26,022 nt of DNA from Pirellulales bacterium (GCA_022844585.1 JALHLM010000016.1:1-26022), one strand, 5' to 3'; positions 1 to 8,778 are shown, counted from the stretch's first letter. Notes: generated by a model from the letters alone, not told the origin. Made by a program: numbers and translations.

Positions 1-81
1 GTACAGTTCGGACCACCGAACTCGGTTGTTCATCCGCGTGTGGGGACCACCTAGTCGCCGGTGTGGTTTACCGAAGATTGC

Positions 82-143
82 GCTTCGGTGAAGTCGACCG
101 AGGCAGCGGCGGAGATGCTTTCGTGATCCAGGCGGTCGATGTG
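82..143. repeat. Dispersed repeat, left copy
   Basis: A 62-base stretch recurs in the same orientation at 25650-25711. The first 20 bases, GCTTCGGTGAAGTCGACCGA, are identical and the rest matches at most positions without gaps. On the minus strand both copies read as a similar peptide ending in SVDFTEA, but neither lies in a convincing gene, so this is probably a dispersed non-coding repeat whose open frame is incidental. The remainder of 1-324 shows no gene; the only other structure is the palindrome at 279-296. Confidence 0.6.
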
Positions 144-278
144 CCCGAAGCAGGAAGCGAAGTGTCCCACTCGCCCCGGGAATGGGCACGGCCCCATCAG
201 CCCAATAGATGCATTTCGTGGCGAGGGGCTTGCCGATTTCGATCTCAAGAGTCGCAGCCAGGCGAATTCTTATACAGT

Positions 279-296
279 TGCTGCGTCGACGCAGCA
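279..296 (-). terminator. Perfect palindrome, possible terminator of the DUF1501 operon
   Basis: TGCTGCGTCGACGCAGCA is a perfect 18-base inverted repeat lying 28 bases beyond the DUF1501 stop codon. Its place fits a transcription stop for the minus-strand operon, but there is no T-run after it on that strand, so it could equally be a protein-binding site. Confidence 0.3.
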
Positions 297-324
297 CGGC
301 GTCCTTTCACTCTTCCGTTCCTTG

Positions 325-1776
325 CTAGGCCAACAGGTTGCGCACAACCTGCGCTGGTTGCCCGCCCGTGAGCGACATCTGTTGGCCGCCGCGCCGGAAC
401 GTCAGGCGGGTGTGATCGAGGCCGAACAAGTGCAGCACGGTGGCGTGGTAATCGTGTTGGGTCACAACGTCGGTCGCGGCCTGGTAGCCGAAGTCATCCG
501 TGGCGCCATGCACATAACCGCCACGGACGCCTCCGCCGGCCAGCCACATGCTGAAGCCGTACGTGTTGTGATCGCGCCCCACTTGGTCTCGGCCGAAATC
601 ATTTTGAATCACAGGCAGTCGGCCCATTTCGCCACCCCAGTGGACGAGCGTCGTATCAAGCAGCCCGCGTGACTTGAGGTCTTTCACGAGCGCCGCGGAC
701 GGCTGGTCGATCTCCCGGCAACGCTGCGGCAACGCATTTAGAATTCCGCTGTGATGGTCCCACGACTGGCCGTTGTTATAAATTTGGACGAATCGCACGC
801 CGCGTTCCACAAGTCGCCGCGCGAGCAAACAACGTGTGCCGTAGTCGCGGGTTTCTGGTTGATCAATACCATACATTGCGAGCGTCGCCTGACTCTCGCC
901 GCGAATATCAAGTGCCTCTTTCGCGGCCGTCTGCATGCGGGCCGCGAGCGCGTAGCTTGCAATGCGCGCTTCCAGGTCTGATTCGCCTGGGTGCTCGCGG
1001 CGATGTTCTTCGTTCAAGTCCGCAAGAAGCGTTAACTGGCGCAGTTGCGCAACGCCGCGGAGATAAACCGGCGGCTCGAGATTCAAGAGCCGCGGTTCGC
1101 GCGGACGTGCTAGCGTCCCCTGGTACATGGAGGGCAGCCAGCCGTTCGACCAGTTATCCCCGGCCAGCAGCGGCGGACCGTCGGGGTGCGTCATCACCAT
1201 GTAAGTAGGCAGATCCTGCGTTTCGCTTCCCAGACCGAAGGTTAGCCAACTCCCCAGCGATGGATTGCCGCCGACAATGCGCCCGCTGTGTAAGGCGTAC
1301 ATGGACTGACCATGATTGTTCACGCCGGTGCGCATGGAGCGAATGAGCGAGATTTCATCGGCGATGCCTCCGAGGTGGGGCAACAACTCGCTGAGTTCCA
1401 TGCCGCATTCGCCGCGGCGCTCGAATTTCCAGGGCGCCGCCATGACCTTGGAACTGGCCTGCGCTGGATTGTCGTATTTCACTTCGCCAGGATACGGTTG
1501 GCCGTTGTACTCGACGAGTTTGGGCTTGGGGTCGAACAGGTCAACATGGCTTGGACCGCCGACCATGAACATGGAGATCATAGCCGTGGCGCGTGGGGCA
1601 TGATGCGTGTCCTTCGGCAAAAGATCGAAGTGGCGTTCTTCCAGCTCCGGACGGACCGGCTCCGCCAGCAGGCCGTCCTGCTTGAACAGCCATGCCGCGG
1701 CCGTCGCGCCGAGACCATACGCGCCGCTGAGTACGAAGTGCCTGCGCGAACAAAAACAGGATGGACGCGGTTGCAT
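325..1776 (-). CDS. DUF1501 family protein, Tat-exported
   Basis: A 483-aa protein of the DUF1501 family, a sulfatase-like (alkaline-phosphatase fold) group greatly expanded in planctomycetes; the substrate is unknown. The N-terminus carries a twin-arginine signal: SRRHFVLSG at about residues 10-18, then a hydrophobic stretch with LGATAAAWLF. Family hallmarks follow: GGPSHVDLFDPKP, then SLIRSMRT, WGGEMGRLP, GRDHNTYGFSMWLAGGG, and the C-terminal HATVLHLFGLDHTRLTFRRGG. I chose the ATG at 1776 because GAGGAGG lies about 8 bases before it; a GTG 18 bases upstream overlaps that ribosome site. It starts 30 bases after the stop of the PSCyt1/DUF1553 gene. These two families are habitually neighbours in planctomycetes, so an operon and a joint role at the cell envelope are likely. 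Length is normal and no defects are visible. Confidence 0.93.
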   Translation of the reverse strand: MQPRPSCFCSRRHFVLSGAYGLGATAAAWLFKQDGLLAEPVRPELEERHFDLLPKDTHHAPRATAMISMFMVGGPSHVDLFDPKPKLVEYNGQPYPGEVKYDNPAQASSKVMAAPWKFERRGECGMELSELLPHLGGIADEISLIRSMRTGVNNHGQSMYALHSGRIVGGNPSLGSWLTFGLGSETQDLPTYMVMTHPDGPPLLAGDNWSNGWLPSMYQGTLARPREPRLLNLEPPVYLRGVAQLRQLTLLADLNEEHRREHPGESDLEARIASYALAARMQTAAKEALDIRGESQATLAMYGIDQPETRDYGTRCLLARRLVERGVRFVQIYNNGQSWDHHSGILNALPQRCREIDQPSAALVKDLKSRGLLDTTLVHWGGEMGRLPVIQNDFGRDQVGRDHNTYGFSMWLAGGGVRGGYVHGATDDFGYQAATDVVTQHDYHATVLHLFGLDHTRLTFRRGGQQMSLTGGQPAQVVRNLLA

Positions 1777-1806
1777 GTTGTGAACCCTCCTCACGGACCT
1801 CGGTGG

Positions 1807-4461
1807 CTATTCGATGTAGAGGAACCGATTGGAACTCAAGAGGGCGTGGCAATAGGATGCTAACGCTTGTTGAGCGCAGTTGAATTGGCCACGTTCTGCC
1901 TCCGGTAAACTCGCCACGTATTGAGTGAATGTTTCGCTCTGCGCGTTAAGATATTCGCGCGCCGCCGCCAACGTCTCTGGCGAGATGTCGACTTGATAGG
2001 TCAGCTGCCAGGCGCGGCGGGCCTGCGCTTCCGGGTCATTCGGACACTCAATCGCGACGCGCTCGGCTAGGGCCCGCGATTGCTCGAGCAAGAACTCGCT
2101 GTTCATGAACAAGAGCGCCTGCGGCGTCACCGTGGATGACTTGCGTGTTTCGCAGCACGGGGACATTTGGGGCATGTCGAAGGACTCGAGGAGCGCCAGC
2201 GGCCACTTGCGCCGGACTAGCAGATAGACGCTACGGCGGAACTGCTCGTCACCGGCCCCATCGACGGCGTTGAACAAGGAGCCGCCGCTGCCAGCGGCGC
2301 GCTTACCGACGACCACCTGCCCATCCGTATGCTCGATCACTGGTACCGACGGTCCATACATCTGAGAGTTGAGCTTGCCGGTCACCGCGAGGATGGCATC
2401 GCGGATCGCTTCGGCCTCCAAACGGCGCAATGGATATCGCGACAAGAGACGGTTATCGGGATCCAACTGCTCACTCGCGGCGATACGCGCCGAGGATTGC
2501 CGATAGGCCATCGAGGTCATGAGCAAACGGTGGAGCGGCTTCAATCGCCAGCCGTTGGCGGCGAACTCGCTCGCCAGCCAATCAAGCAGTTCAGGATGCG
2601 ACGGCCGCTCCCCGAGCGCGCCGAAATCGCCAGGCGTGGCGACGAGGCCGCGGCCAAAGTGGTGCATCCAGAATCGGTTGACCAATACACGGAGAGTAAG
2701 CGGATGCCGTCCATCCGTTAACATTCTCGCGAAAGCCAAACGGCGGCCGCTAGAAGAAAGGGTCGTGTCCTTCGCGGCGATGTCAGCGCTTTCGCGGCCC
2801 AAGGCCAGGATCGGCAGCTCGCCGGACGTGACGATTTCGCGCGGCTGGAGCGGGTCGCCGCGCGCAAAAAGCTTGCTTTCGGGAAGGGGTTCGTCGGTCT
2901 CCGTCAGCGCCATCACGTAATCGCCCTGGGGCTTTTGCGCGCGGACATCGGCGACTTTCTGACGAGCCGCTTGCAGCTCCTGGTGGTACTTGGCTTGATA
3001 GACGCGATCGTATTCTACTAACAACCCTTCCAGCGAACCGCGATTCACGTCCGCGGTCGGGAATTCCTGCAAGAGCGCAATTTGTTCCGGCGTTCGCTGG
3101 TCGCGAGACGTCTCCACCGCGGCGCGCACGGTATCTCGCCGCTCCTCGGGAACTCGGTCCAATTCCGCCTGCTTGAATTGGACGAACAACGCATCCAGTC
3201 GCTGCTCGATCTCCCGGTCCATCACGGCGGCCTGCGCTTCGATCTGGGCCGATTTATGGCGATTTTCTTCCGGCGTTACGTCCACCAACCGCGCGGAAGG
3301 AGTTCGCCAATGCTGCCAATCGAGGGCCGGATCAAATATTGCCCGCAGCCGATAGTAATCGACTTGTGAAATGGGGTCGTAGCGATGGTCGTGACATTGC
3401 GCGCAGCCGACGGTCAGGCCCAGGAGCGAATTTCCGATGATTTTCAATGTTTCCGCGACCACTTGATTGCGTTCAACCGTTTGGTCCACCTCGGCCGATT
3501 CCGTGCCGTCGGGCGCCATCCGCAAAAAGCCTGTCGCGATTAGCGGATCCAGCGCGTCGCCTTGCAACGCGGCGTAGGGGCGCGCCGCCAACTCGTCGCC
3601 GGCGAGCTGTTCGACGATGAAGTCATTCCATGATCTGTCGGCGTTGATAGCGCGAATCACATAGTCGCGATATTTGTAGGCGAAGTCGCGCACGCGATCC
3701 TCAGGCGTCACCCCGTCGGATTCCGCAAAACCGGCCGCATCGAGCCAATGTCGTCCCCAGCGCTCGCCGTAGTGCGGGGAGTCCAGCAGGCGATCGACTA
3801 AGCGCTCATAAGCGTCGGGCGCTGAATCCGCGACAAACTGCGCGACATCTTCCGGCGTCGGAGGCAGTCCCCAAAGATCGAAATAGGCGCGGCGGATCAG
3901 CGTAACGCGATCGGCCTCTGGCGAAAACTGAAGTCCCGCCGCATGCAGGCGCTGCCAGATGAAGGCGTCGATGGGCGTACGAATCTGTGCGCTCGGCGCC
4001 GCTGTGGGCGGTTCAACGGTTGTAATTGGTTGAAATGCCCAATAGTTCAGTTCTTCAGCGGTAAATCGCACCTCGTTGGGATCGTCCGGCTCCGGTCGCG
4101 CTGTCTTCGCCCCTTCGTCAATCCAACGTCTAATGCTCTCAACCTGTTGGGGGGAGAGCTTCTTGGTCCCCTCGGGCATTTCTCCATCGCGAATGCGCTG
4201 GAAAAGCAAACTCGCTGCGGAATTGCCAGCCACAATGGCCGGCCCGGAGTCTCCGCCGTGCATCAGCAGCTTCGACAATCGCACGTCGAGACCGCCCTCG
4301 CGCGAGTCCGCTTCGCCGTGACACTGAAAACAGGCGGCTTTTAAGATCGGTCGCACGTCGCGCTCAAACACGGCTTCGCCCGCGCTCGCCGTCACAGCTT
4401 GCATGAACAGCGACAGGCATGTCGTCAGGAAGACGGAAGGATTTCGCGGCGTCGTGCGCAT
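1807..4461 (-). CDS. PSCyt1-DUF1549-DUF1553 protein (planctomycete cytochrome-type)
   Basis: An 884-aa secreted protein of the planctomycete family combining a PSCyt1 cytochrome-like domain, DUF1549 (PSCyt2) and DUF1553 (PSD1). A signal peptide (LTTCLSLFMQAVTASAG) covers about residues 11-28. PSCyt1 has the haem-type motif CFQCH at 44-48. DUF1549 runs from about 160 with PIDAFIWQRLHAAGL and LRRAYFDLWGLPPTP-like sequence, and contains a second CxxCH, CAQCH, at 353-357. A charged linker follows, then DUF1553 from about 590 with LVNRFWMHHFGRGLV and RPSHPELLDWLA. I chose the ATG at 4461 because signal peptide and domains begin there. The frame stays open up to 4806, but that upstream part matches a decayed DUF1501 gene, not this family, so a longer 999-aa call would be wrong. 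No strong ribosome site is visible before 4461, so the start is the weakest point. Enzymatic function is unknown; covalent haem is inferred from CxxCH only. Confidence 0.92.
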   Translation of the reverse strand: MRTTPRNPSVFLTTCLSLFMQAVTASAGEAVFERDVRPILKAACFQCHGEADSREGGLDVRLSKLLMHGGDSGPAIVAGNSAASLLFQRIRDGEMPEGTKKLSPQQVESIRRWIDEGAKTARPEPDDPNEVRFTAEELNYWAFQPITTVEPPTAAPSAQIRTPIDAFIWQRLHAAGLQFSPEADRVTLIRRAYFDLWGLPPTPEDVAQFVADSAPDAYERLVDRLLDSPHYGERWGRHWLDAAGFAESDGVTPEDRVRDFAYKYRDYVIRAINADRSWNDFIVEQLAGDELAARPYAALQGDALDPLIATGFLRMAPDGTESAEVDQTVERNQVVAETLKIIGNSLLGLTVGCAQCHDHRYDPISQVDYYRLRAIFDPALDWQHWRTPSARLVDVTPEENRHKSAQIEAQAAVMDREIEQRLDALFVQFKQAELDRVPEERRDTVRAAVETSRDQRTPEQIALLQEFPTADVNRGSLEGLLVEYDRVYQAKYHQELQAARQKVADVRAQKPQGDYVMALTETDEPLPESKLFARGDPLQPREIVTSGELPILALGRESADIAAKDTTLSSSGRRLAFARMLTDGRHPLTLRVLVNRFWMHHFGRGLVATPGDFGALGERPSHPELLDWLASEFAANGWRLKPLHRLLMTSMAYRQSSARIAASEQLDPDNRLLSRYPLRRLEAEAIRDAILAVTGKLNSQMYGPSVPVIEHTDGQVVVGKRAAGSGGSLFNAVDGAGDEQFRRSVYLLVRRKWPLALLESFDMPQMSPCCETRKSSTVTPQALLFMNSEFLLEQSRALAERVAIECPNDPEAQARRAWQLTYQVDISPETLAAAREYLNAQSETFTQYVASLPEAERGQFNCAQQALASYCHALLSSNRFLYIE

Positions 4462-4524
4462 CGTGAGGTCGCCAGAGGATGAGTTGGCGCTGGCGGGATA
4501 GGAAAGCGGACGGTTGAGGTTCGT

Positions 4525-4806
4525 CGTAGCAAAGCGATGATCTCGCGAATTGGCCAGACGTGGTCTCTGTCGAGGCGACGGAGTCCCCGCATTACCAGCT
4601 TGCACGGATCGAGTCCGACCTGATACAGCACCGTAGCGTGAACCCCGGTGAACTAGTGCGGGTTTTCGACCGCGTGAAAAACCAAGTTCATCTGTGGCGC
4701 CGTGCGTTACGTCCTGCTTGATTCCGACGCCGGCATGCCAACGGGAAATCCCTTGCGGATGATGATCGCGTGCGGTCCCTTCGGCACCTGAGAGGGAACG
4801 CATCAA
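4525..4806 (-). pseudogene. DUF1501 C-terminal relic
   Basis: Read on the minus strand, this stretch matches the C-terminal part of DUF1501 proteins in two frames. The first frame gives GTARDHHPQGISRWHAGVGI then THGATDELGF, parallel to GRDHNTYGFSMWLAGGG and HGATDDFGY of the intact copy at 325-1776. A one-base insertion in a run of five T (near 4675-4680) shifts the frame, after which HAVENPH, an in-frame TAG, FTGVHATVLYQVGLDP and RLDRDHVWPIREIIA follow. The N-terminal three quarters are missing. The tail is of a different subtype (LDPxKL...RLDxDHxxPIREI) from the intact neighbour, so this is not simply a recent duplicate of it. The relic sits where an upstream operon partner of the DUF1553 gene would be expected. 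Confidence 0.8.
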
Positions 4807-5767
4807 CGGACATCAATATAACCGCGACAGGGGCCGTTCGGCAATCGATGCCGTGAGGCAGAAATGGCGCTATGCGGACGACGAGGGCCGGCTCGCTGAC
4901 AGCGCGATAGGCTAGGCACTTCTCTCGGCACGGCACAAGGATGTGGTCAATCCCTGCTCACAACTCATATTGGCGAAGCCGACCAACGTTCGGAAGAAGT
5001 CGTCGAGGCGCATCCCGACCGACATGGCGAGAGCGGTGTGACCGACACGGGCTCGAAACGTGCCGAGAAATTGCCCGATCTGCCCGATCGTGTTCGGTTT
5101 CTCTGGCGGGAGAGTTGTGGAATCCGCGAGGGCTTTTTGGAGATTCTCGTGAACAAGCGATGCTTGGACGGTCTTGACGCAAGTCGATCGCTTACCGACA
5201 TCGCGGTTCCAAGGAATTATGCCGGGAGCGAATGCCTCTCCGGCAATCTAGGTCAGACGGGTGGGGTCGATAAGAACTCAGCAAGTCCGGTTCGCTTCGT
5301 TAGACCTCCGTTGCTCCGATCATCCGTTATTAGAATGGCTGGCAGTCTACGGCAAACTCTCGGGCCATCCTGACCAGGTCTGCATTCAAGAGCCGCGCGT
5401 AGCTGGTCCCGCGAATAGACCAGATTTCGTTCTTCTCCGTGAAGACTTCGAGCGAGCTACTTCGTCGCGGAAACGCTTCGCACCGTCTGCTAGTCAGCTG
5501 TGGACATGCGCTATTTCGAGGGATAACCGGCGAAAACGTGCTCATCGATGTGCGTAGTCGCTCGTCACTTTTCGCCGATTTCGACAGTTAACGACACAAT
5601 GCGAAGCGCGCTGTTACCACACGTGGGAGAAATCGCGGAAAACTTGGGAGTTATCCGTGTGCTTTCGCGTGTCTTTGCGGCGGGGCGCAAGAATTGCGAA
5701 CGGTGCGCTAGGTCATCGCGATCCTGGCGCATTAGCGATCTGCGGTCGTCACCCGAAGGAGCTTGAG
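4807..5767. other. Gene-poor stretch without recognisable genes
   Basis: About 960 bases in which no frame on either strand looks like a real protein. The open frames of 60-110 codons overlap one another, are rich in Arg and Ser, lack good ribosome sites and match no family I know. Minus-strand bases near 4835-4805 contain a loose promoter-like pair, TTGCCG and TATATT 18 bases apart, which could serve the DUF1553 operon. Given the DUF1501 relic on one side and the sigma-54 relic on the other, this is probably decayed or rearranged DNA. Confidence 0.5.
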
Positions 5768-6004
5768 ATGTTGACTACAAAGCGACCCGCGGCATCCGTT
5801 GTTCTCCTTTTGTTGGCATTTGGACTATGGCGAGCCCACGCCGCTGGCGAGGTTGCGGTCGGAGAGGATTTCGACCCCAACGAAGCAGTGAATCAAATCC
5901 GCCTCGAACTCACCGTTGCCCCGGGCGGCGAGGCTCTGGATGAACCCATCGCGCTCGATCTAGGGCTCGGCTTTCCGTTTCGATTTGTTCTGTCCCACCC
6001 GTAA
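5768..6004 (+). CDS. Small secreted protein of unknown function, possibly truncated
   Basis: A 78-aa protein starting with ATG 8 bases after a good ribosome site, AAGGAG. It has a clear signal peptide: basic start MLTTKRP, hydrophobic core VVLLLLAFGLW, and a likely cleavage after AHA near residue 25. The mature part is short and acidic (VGEDFDPNEAVNQIRLELTV, then DEPIALDLGLGFPFRF). I do not recognise the family. The mature part is only about 50 residues and stops 3 bases before the end of the antisense sigma-54 relic, in a strip with other broken genes. The gene may therefore be the N-terminal remnant of a longer exported protein cut by a rearrangement. It is also possible that it is an intact small exported protein. 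Confidence 0.5.
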   Translation: MLTTKRPAASVVLLLLAFGLWRAHAAGEVAVGEDFDPNEAVNQIRLELTVAPGGEALDEPIALDLGLGFPFRFVLSHP

Positions 6005-6007
6005 TCA

Positions 6008-6327
6008 CTAGGCGGGCTCGGGATGTCGCTCAATCTCCTCGTAGAAATCCCGGATCAATTCCTCGAAGCAGGGCGATACCTTCCCTGTATAGGTCTGACG
6101 ACGACCTCGGGCAGGTCCTCCAACAGGATTTCTCCGTCGTCAGCCAGAATCTTTCCCCGTTCAATTGCGTTGATGAGCTGACGAATGTTCCCGGGCCAAG
6201 CGTATTGTTCCAACGCCTCCATCGCCACAGACTCAATCCTCCACTCCGGTCCCAGAAATCGATTGACAAGGAGCGGAATGTCGCCGGCTCGCTCGCGGAG
6301 CGGGGGCACCTTCAGTGACATCACATT
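6008..6327 (-). pseudogene. Sigma-54 activator AAA+ domain fragment
   Basis: On the minus strand the frame NVMSLKVPPLRERAGDIPLL leads into a fragment containing WPGNIRQLINAIER and LADDGEILLEDLPE. This is the C-terminal third of the sigma-54 interaction AAA+ domain of NtrC-type activators: PLRER/DIPLL and WPGN(V/I)R are family hallmarks. The Walker A, GAFTGA and Walker B parts are absent, because the match stops abruptly at the upstream end (about 6327). At the other end the frame soon stops, while the neighbouring frame stays open as FEELIRDFYEEIERHPEPA up to a TAG at 6008. That tail is of unknown origin or follows a frameshift. No intact gene can be made from this piece. Confidence 0.85.
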
Positions 6328-6343
6328 GGCGAGCGGGACTGAC

Positions 6344-6495
6344 GATGCTGACCAACTAATTGGTGTTCAGCGTGCTCATGTCGTGGAAATGTTGAGCCGC
6401 GAAGGAAACACAAGGCCCGCGCAGCGCGGGCCCTCGGGATCAGCCGCCGAAGCTTGTATCGCTTGCTTGAGAAGTATGAAGTCGAGGCGAGGTGA
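6344..6495 (+). pseudogene. Fis-type HTH tail of a sigma-54 activator, frameshifted
   Basis: On the plus strand DADQLIGVQRAHVVEMLSRE begins a typical C-terminal Fis-type (HTH_8) DNA-binding domain of a sigma-54 activator. After codons for EGN one base is missing (AACAC where AACAAC is expected, near 6407-6412). The next frame then reads KARAARALGISRRSLYRLLE and KYEVEAR before a TGA at 6493-6495. The piece starts only about 16 bases from the antisense AAA+ fragment, so the two halves of what looks like one regulator now face opposite ways. The domain as it stands cannot be translated in one frame. Confidence 0.85.
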
Positions 6496-6898
6496 TTTTC
6501 GCGGGGGAGCGCCTACAGTCGTCAATTCTGCTCACGCTGTTGCGAGCCGATCACGAGTTCGCATGGCGCACGACTCCTCGGTTTCTATGGGGACGGCGCT
6601 AGGACCGTCGGCGTGCGACTGGACGAATCGGACAAGCGCATCCATTTCGCGCACAGGTGTGCGGATTCCGCAACTTCCTAGGCGAAGTAACGTAGGACAT
6701 CAAGACTACAGTCTCCTATATCACGCTGTTCTTGCCACAAGCCCGATGTTGTCAACTGGCACCCGATTTGCGTTCGAATCCATTTCGGAGATTGACGAGG
6801 ATCTCGGAGAACTACTGTGGCTGCTGTCCGTTGGCTCAAGGCAATTCTGGATGAGTACGGCGCTTCTCATCGCAACGTTTTCAATGGAGGAAGATCTC
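6496..6898. other. Stretch without recognisable gene upstream of the DUF2267 gene
   Basis: Four hundred bases with an open frame running into the DUF2267 gene, but the sequence of that frame (for example RTGVRIPQLPRRSNVGHQ) has no recognisable domain and begins inside the antisense AAA+ relic. I see no promoter clear enough to name. The last bases before 6899 carry GGAGGA, the ribosome site of the next gene. Confidence 0.4.
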
Positions 6899-7390
6899 AT
6901 GCCCACTACCCACGCGATCGAGGCCTTTGATACGACGTTGCAGACAACTCATTTGTGGCTCAACGAGTTGTGCGAACGGATGTGCTGGGCCGATGCGCAT
7001 CGCGCTTATTACGCCTTCCGCGCCGTCCTGCACGCGCTGCGCGATCGCCTGACGATCGACGAGGTGGCGGCCCTCGGCGCTCAACTTCCGATGCTGATCC
7101 GCGGCTTCTACTATGAGGGCTGGCATCCGGCGGGCAAGCCACTCAAGGAACGCAAGAAAGAAGAATTCCTGGCGCACGTGGCCGCCGCATATCGCGAGGA
7201 ATCGACCGGCCCCTCCGAACGGATCACCCGCAATGTGTTCGCGGTCGTCGCAGCGCATATTTCCCCGGGAGAAGCAGAGAGCGTCCGTCGCGTATTGCCT
7301 GAGGAGATCCGCGAATTGTGGCCGAGTCCCCATGACGTGCCGGTAGCACCTCCGTTGTGCCAGCCGATATTCAAGAAAGCGGAATTCTAG
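6899..7390 (+). CDS. DUF2267 family protein
   Basis: A 163-aa soluble protein that matches DUF2267 along its length. Typical features are the opening FDTTLQTTHLWLNELCERM, then AYYAFRAVLHALRDRL, the strongly conserved LGAQLPMLIRGFYYEGWHPA followed by GKPLKERKKEEFL, and a second helical repeat ending VRRVLPEEIRELWP. The family is all-helical, present in many bacteria, often beside Hsp20, universal stress or alcohol dehydrogenase genes, and has no proven biochemical role. I chose the ATG at 6899 because GGAGGA lies 6-11 bases upstream and the family homology starts there; the frame is open much further upstream but without family similarity. It is transcribed toward the baeRF gene (convergent), separated by about 230 bases in which I see no clear terminator. 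Confidence 0.9.
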   Translation: MPTTHAIEAFDTTLQTTHLWLNELCERMCWADAHRAYYAFRAVLHALRDRLTIDEVAALGAQLPMLIRGFYYEGWHPAGKPLKERKKEEFLAHVAAAYREESTGPSERITRNVFAVVAAHISPGEAESVRRVLPEEIRELWPSPHDVPVAPPLCQPIFKKAEF

Positions 7391-7623
7391 CCGCGGTGCG
7401 CGTCGTCAACAACGGGGCGACCTGCCAATGCGGCCGGTGACGTCGCGCACGCGGAGTCGACTTGCGCCAGGCCCGTGGCTTGTGGTTAATGCTCGGCTGA
7501 CTTGAACCAATCCGTCATTTCATATCAGCACCGACGCCAAGCCACTTGCCAGGAGCGCCCTCCGTCGCTTCGAATCGCGCGGCAGCGACACAGCCTAACC
7601 GTGCTCGATCTGAGAATCGATAC

Positions 7624-8778
7624 TCAGGATCCGACATAGCGAAATCCGGCAATCATTGACGACGTGGCCATCGTATCCGCCTTCACGGCCCGGACGGTGC
7701 CGTCGTGAATGAGCGTTTCGCGAACCGCGATGTCGATCAGGTCTTCCGCGTCCGCGGCCTCTCGAGTGAGTTGCAGTTCACCTGAGTCGCGATTGAAGTG
7801 CCCGTGGAGGTGTGCCCCCGCGGCAATAAGCAATTCGTGCACTTGACCGCGGCATGCCGCCGGGAGCACGGCGTTCGGTTGGCTGGCGGCGAGTCCAGCG
7901 CCGATGAGATCTGTCAGTCGCGTGACGTCGCGCGCATGGCGCTCATCCACATAGGCATGAATGACGGTTCGAGCGCGTTCGAACAATTCGTGATCCGTCC
8001 AATGGTCAGGACTGCCGCCGATATGTTCGGCCAGCAGGTGCGGATAGGAGCTGACTTCGGCAAAAGCCGCCGCCAACCGCTCAGTTGCGGCGACAATCAG
8101 GGGAAGTCCGTGTTGTGCGAGGACGGGCGCCATTGCCTTGTCCACGGCGCGACAATAAATCAGGAGATCCGATGCCACGTGGGAAGTACTGGCGCCCTGG
8201 CCATGAAAGACGGCGCCCTCCTTATGATTCCGAAAGCGGGCGGTTGAGAGCACGTGGATCTGTCCGGCCGGTTCGTCGTAATGCAGCGCCTCGCGCAAGC
8301 TTGGGGGAAGGCTTGGCACAGTCAAGACGCGAATGCCCTGGTCATCGACCACAAACGCCTTAACCCGGTTTTCGCTCAACGCGAGCACGACAACTCGCGT
8401 CGCCGCACTCGTCGCCAGCGCCAGAGGCGGTAGATGAAAAGATTCGCCGACATGGACCGATTCCGTGAACGAAATCGGGACGCGAAAGTTCCAGCTTCGC
8501 TCCCCCGTCAGAAAGACCGCCAGGCCGTCGGCAGGGTTGTTCCAGAAAGTCGGATCATCGATGAGACGTTGAGCCCCGCCCATGACTTGCGCCGCCAAGC
8601 TGTTGGAACAATTCTTTTCCATCAGAAGCCGTTCGCTCTGCCGAACCGCATTGCGCAGCCGGACGATGTTTTGTTGGGCGTCCGTGCCGCCGCGTGATGT
8701 CGGCAGGTAGATCGAGACACTCGGAAATTCCCGGACCGTCGCCAACTCGCGAAGTACGGCTTGAGTGATGATGTCCAT
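7624..8778 (-). CDS. Bacterial eRF1-like protein (baeRF family 7 type)
   Basis: A 384-aa protein resembling the bacterial archaeo-eukaryotic release factor-like (baeRF) families, probably family 7. The start VSIYLPTSRGGTDAQQNIVR, the central FHLPPLALATSAATRVVVLALSE region (an ancient RNase-H-like fold core), and the late GHFNRDSGELQLTREAADAE followed by EDLIDIAVRETLIHDGTV are the recognisable parts. Known work places baeRFs among eRF1/Vms1/Pelota relatives proposed to act in ribosome rescue or peptidyl-tRNA release; no biochemical role is established for this branch. The ATG at 8778 has AAGGA 8 bases upstream. It follows the DksA-type gene by 55 bases on the same strand, so the two probably form an operon; a link to translation stress is inferred from that pairing. 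The assignment to family 7 is from memory of the sequence pattern and is less sure than membership of the baeRF group. Confidence 0.75.
   Translation of the reverse strand: MDIITQAVLRELATVREFPSVSIYLPTSRGGTDAQQNIVRLRNAVRQSERLLMEKNCSNSLAAQVMGGAQRLIDDPTFWNNPADGLAVFLTGERSWNFRVPISFTESVHVGESFHLPPLALATSAATRVVVLALSENRVKAFVVDDQGIRVLTVPSLPPSLREALHYDEPAGQIHVLSTARFRNHKEGAVFHGQGASTSHVASDLLIYCRAVDKAMAPVLAQHGLPLIVAATERLAAAFAEVSSYPHLLAEHIGGSPDHWTDHELFERARTVIHAYVDERHARDVTRLTDLIGAGLAASQPNAVLPAACRGQVHELLIAAGAHLHGHFNRDSGELQLTREAADAEDLIDIAVRETLIHDGTVRAVKADTMATSSMIAGFRYVGS

Noticed and set aside
1807..4806. A 999-aa reading of the DUF1553 protein starting at 4806
   Set aside because: The first 115 residues precede the signal peptide and correspond to an out-of-place DUF1501 relic, so the gene is taken from the ATG at 4461.
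6185..7390. A 401-aa plus-strand protein including DUF2267
   Set aside because: It begins antisense to the AAA+ relic and reads the HTH relic in the wrong frame after the deletion; only the part from 6899 has family similarity and a ribosome site.
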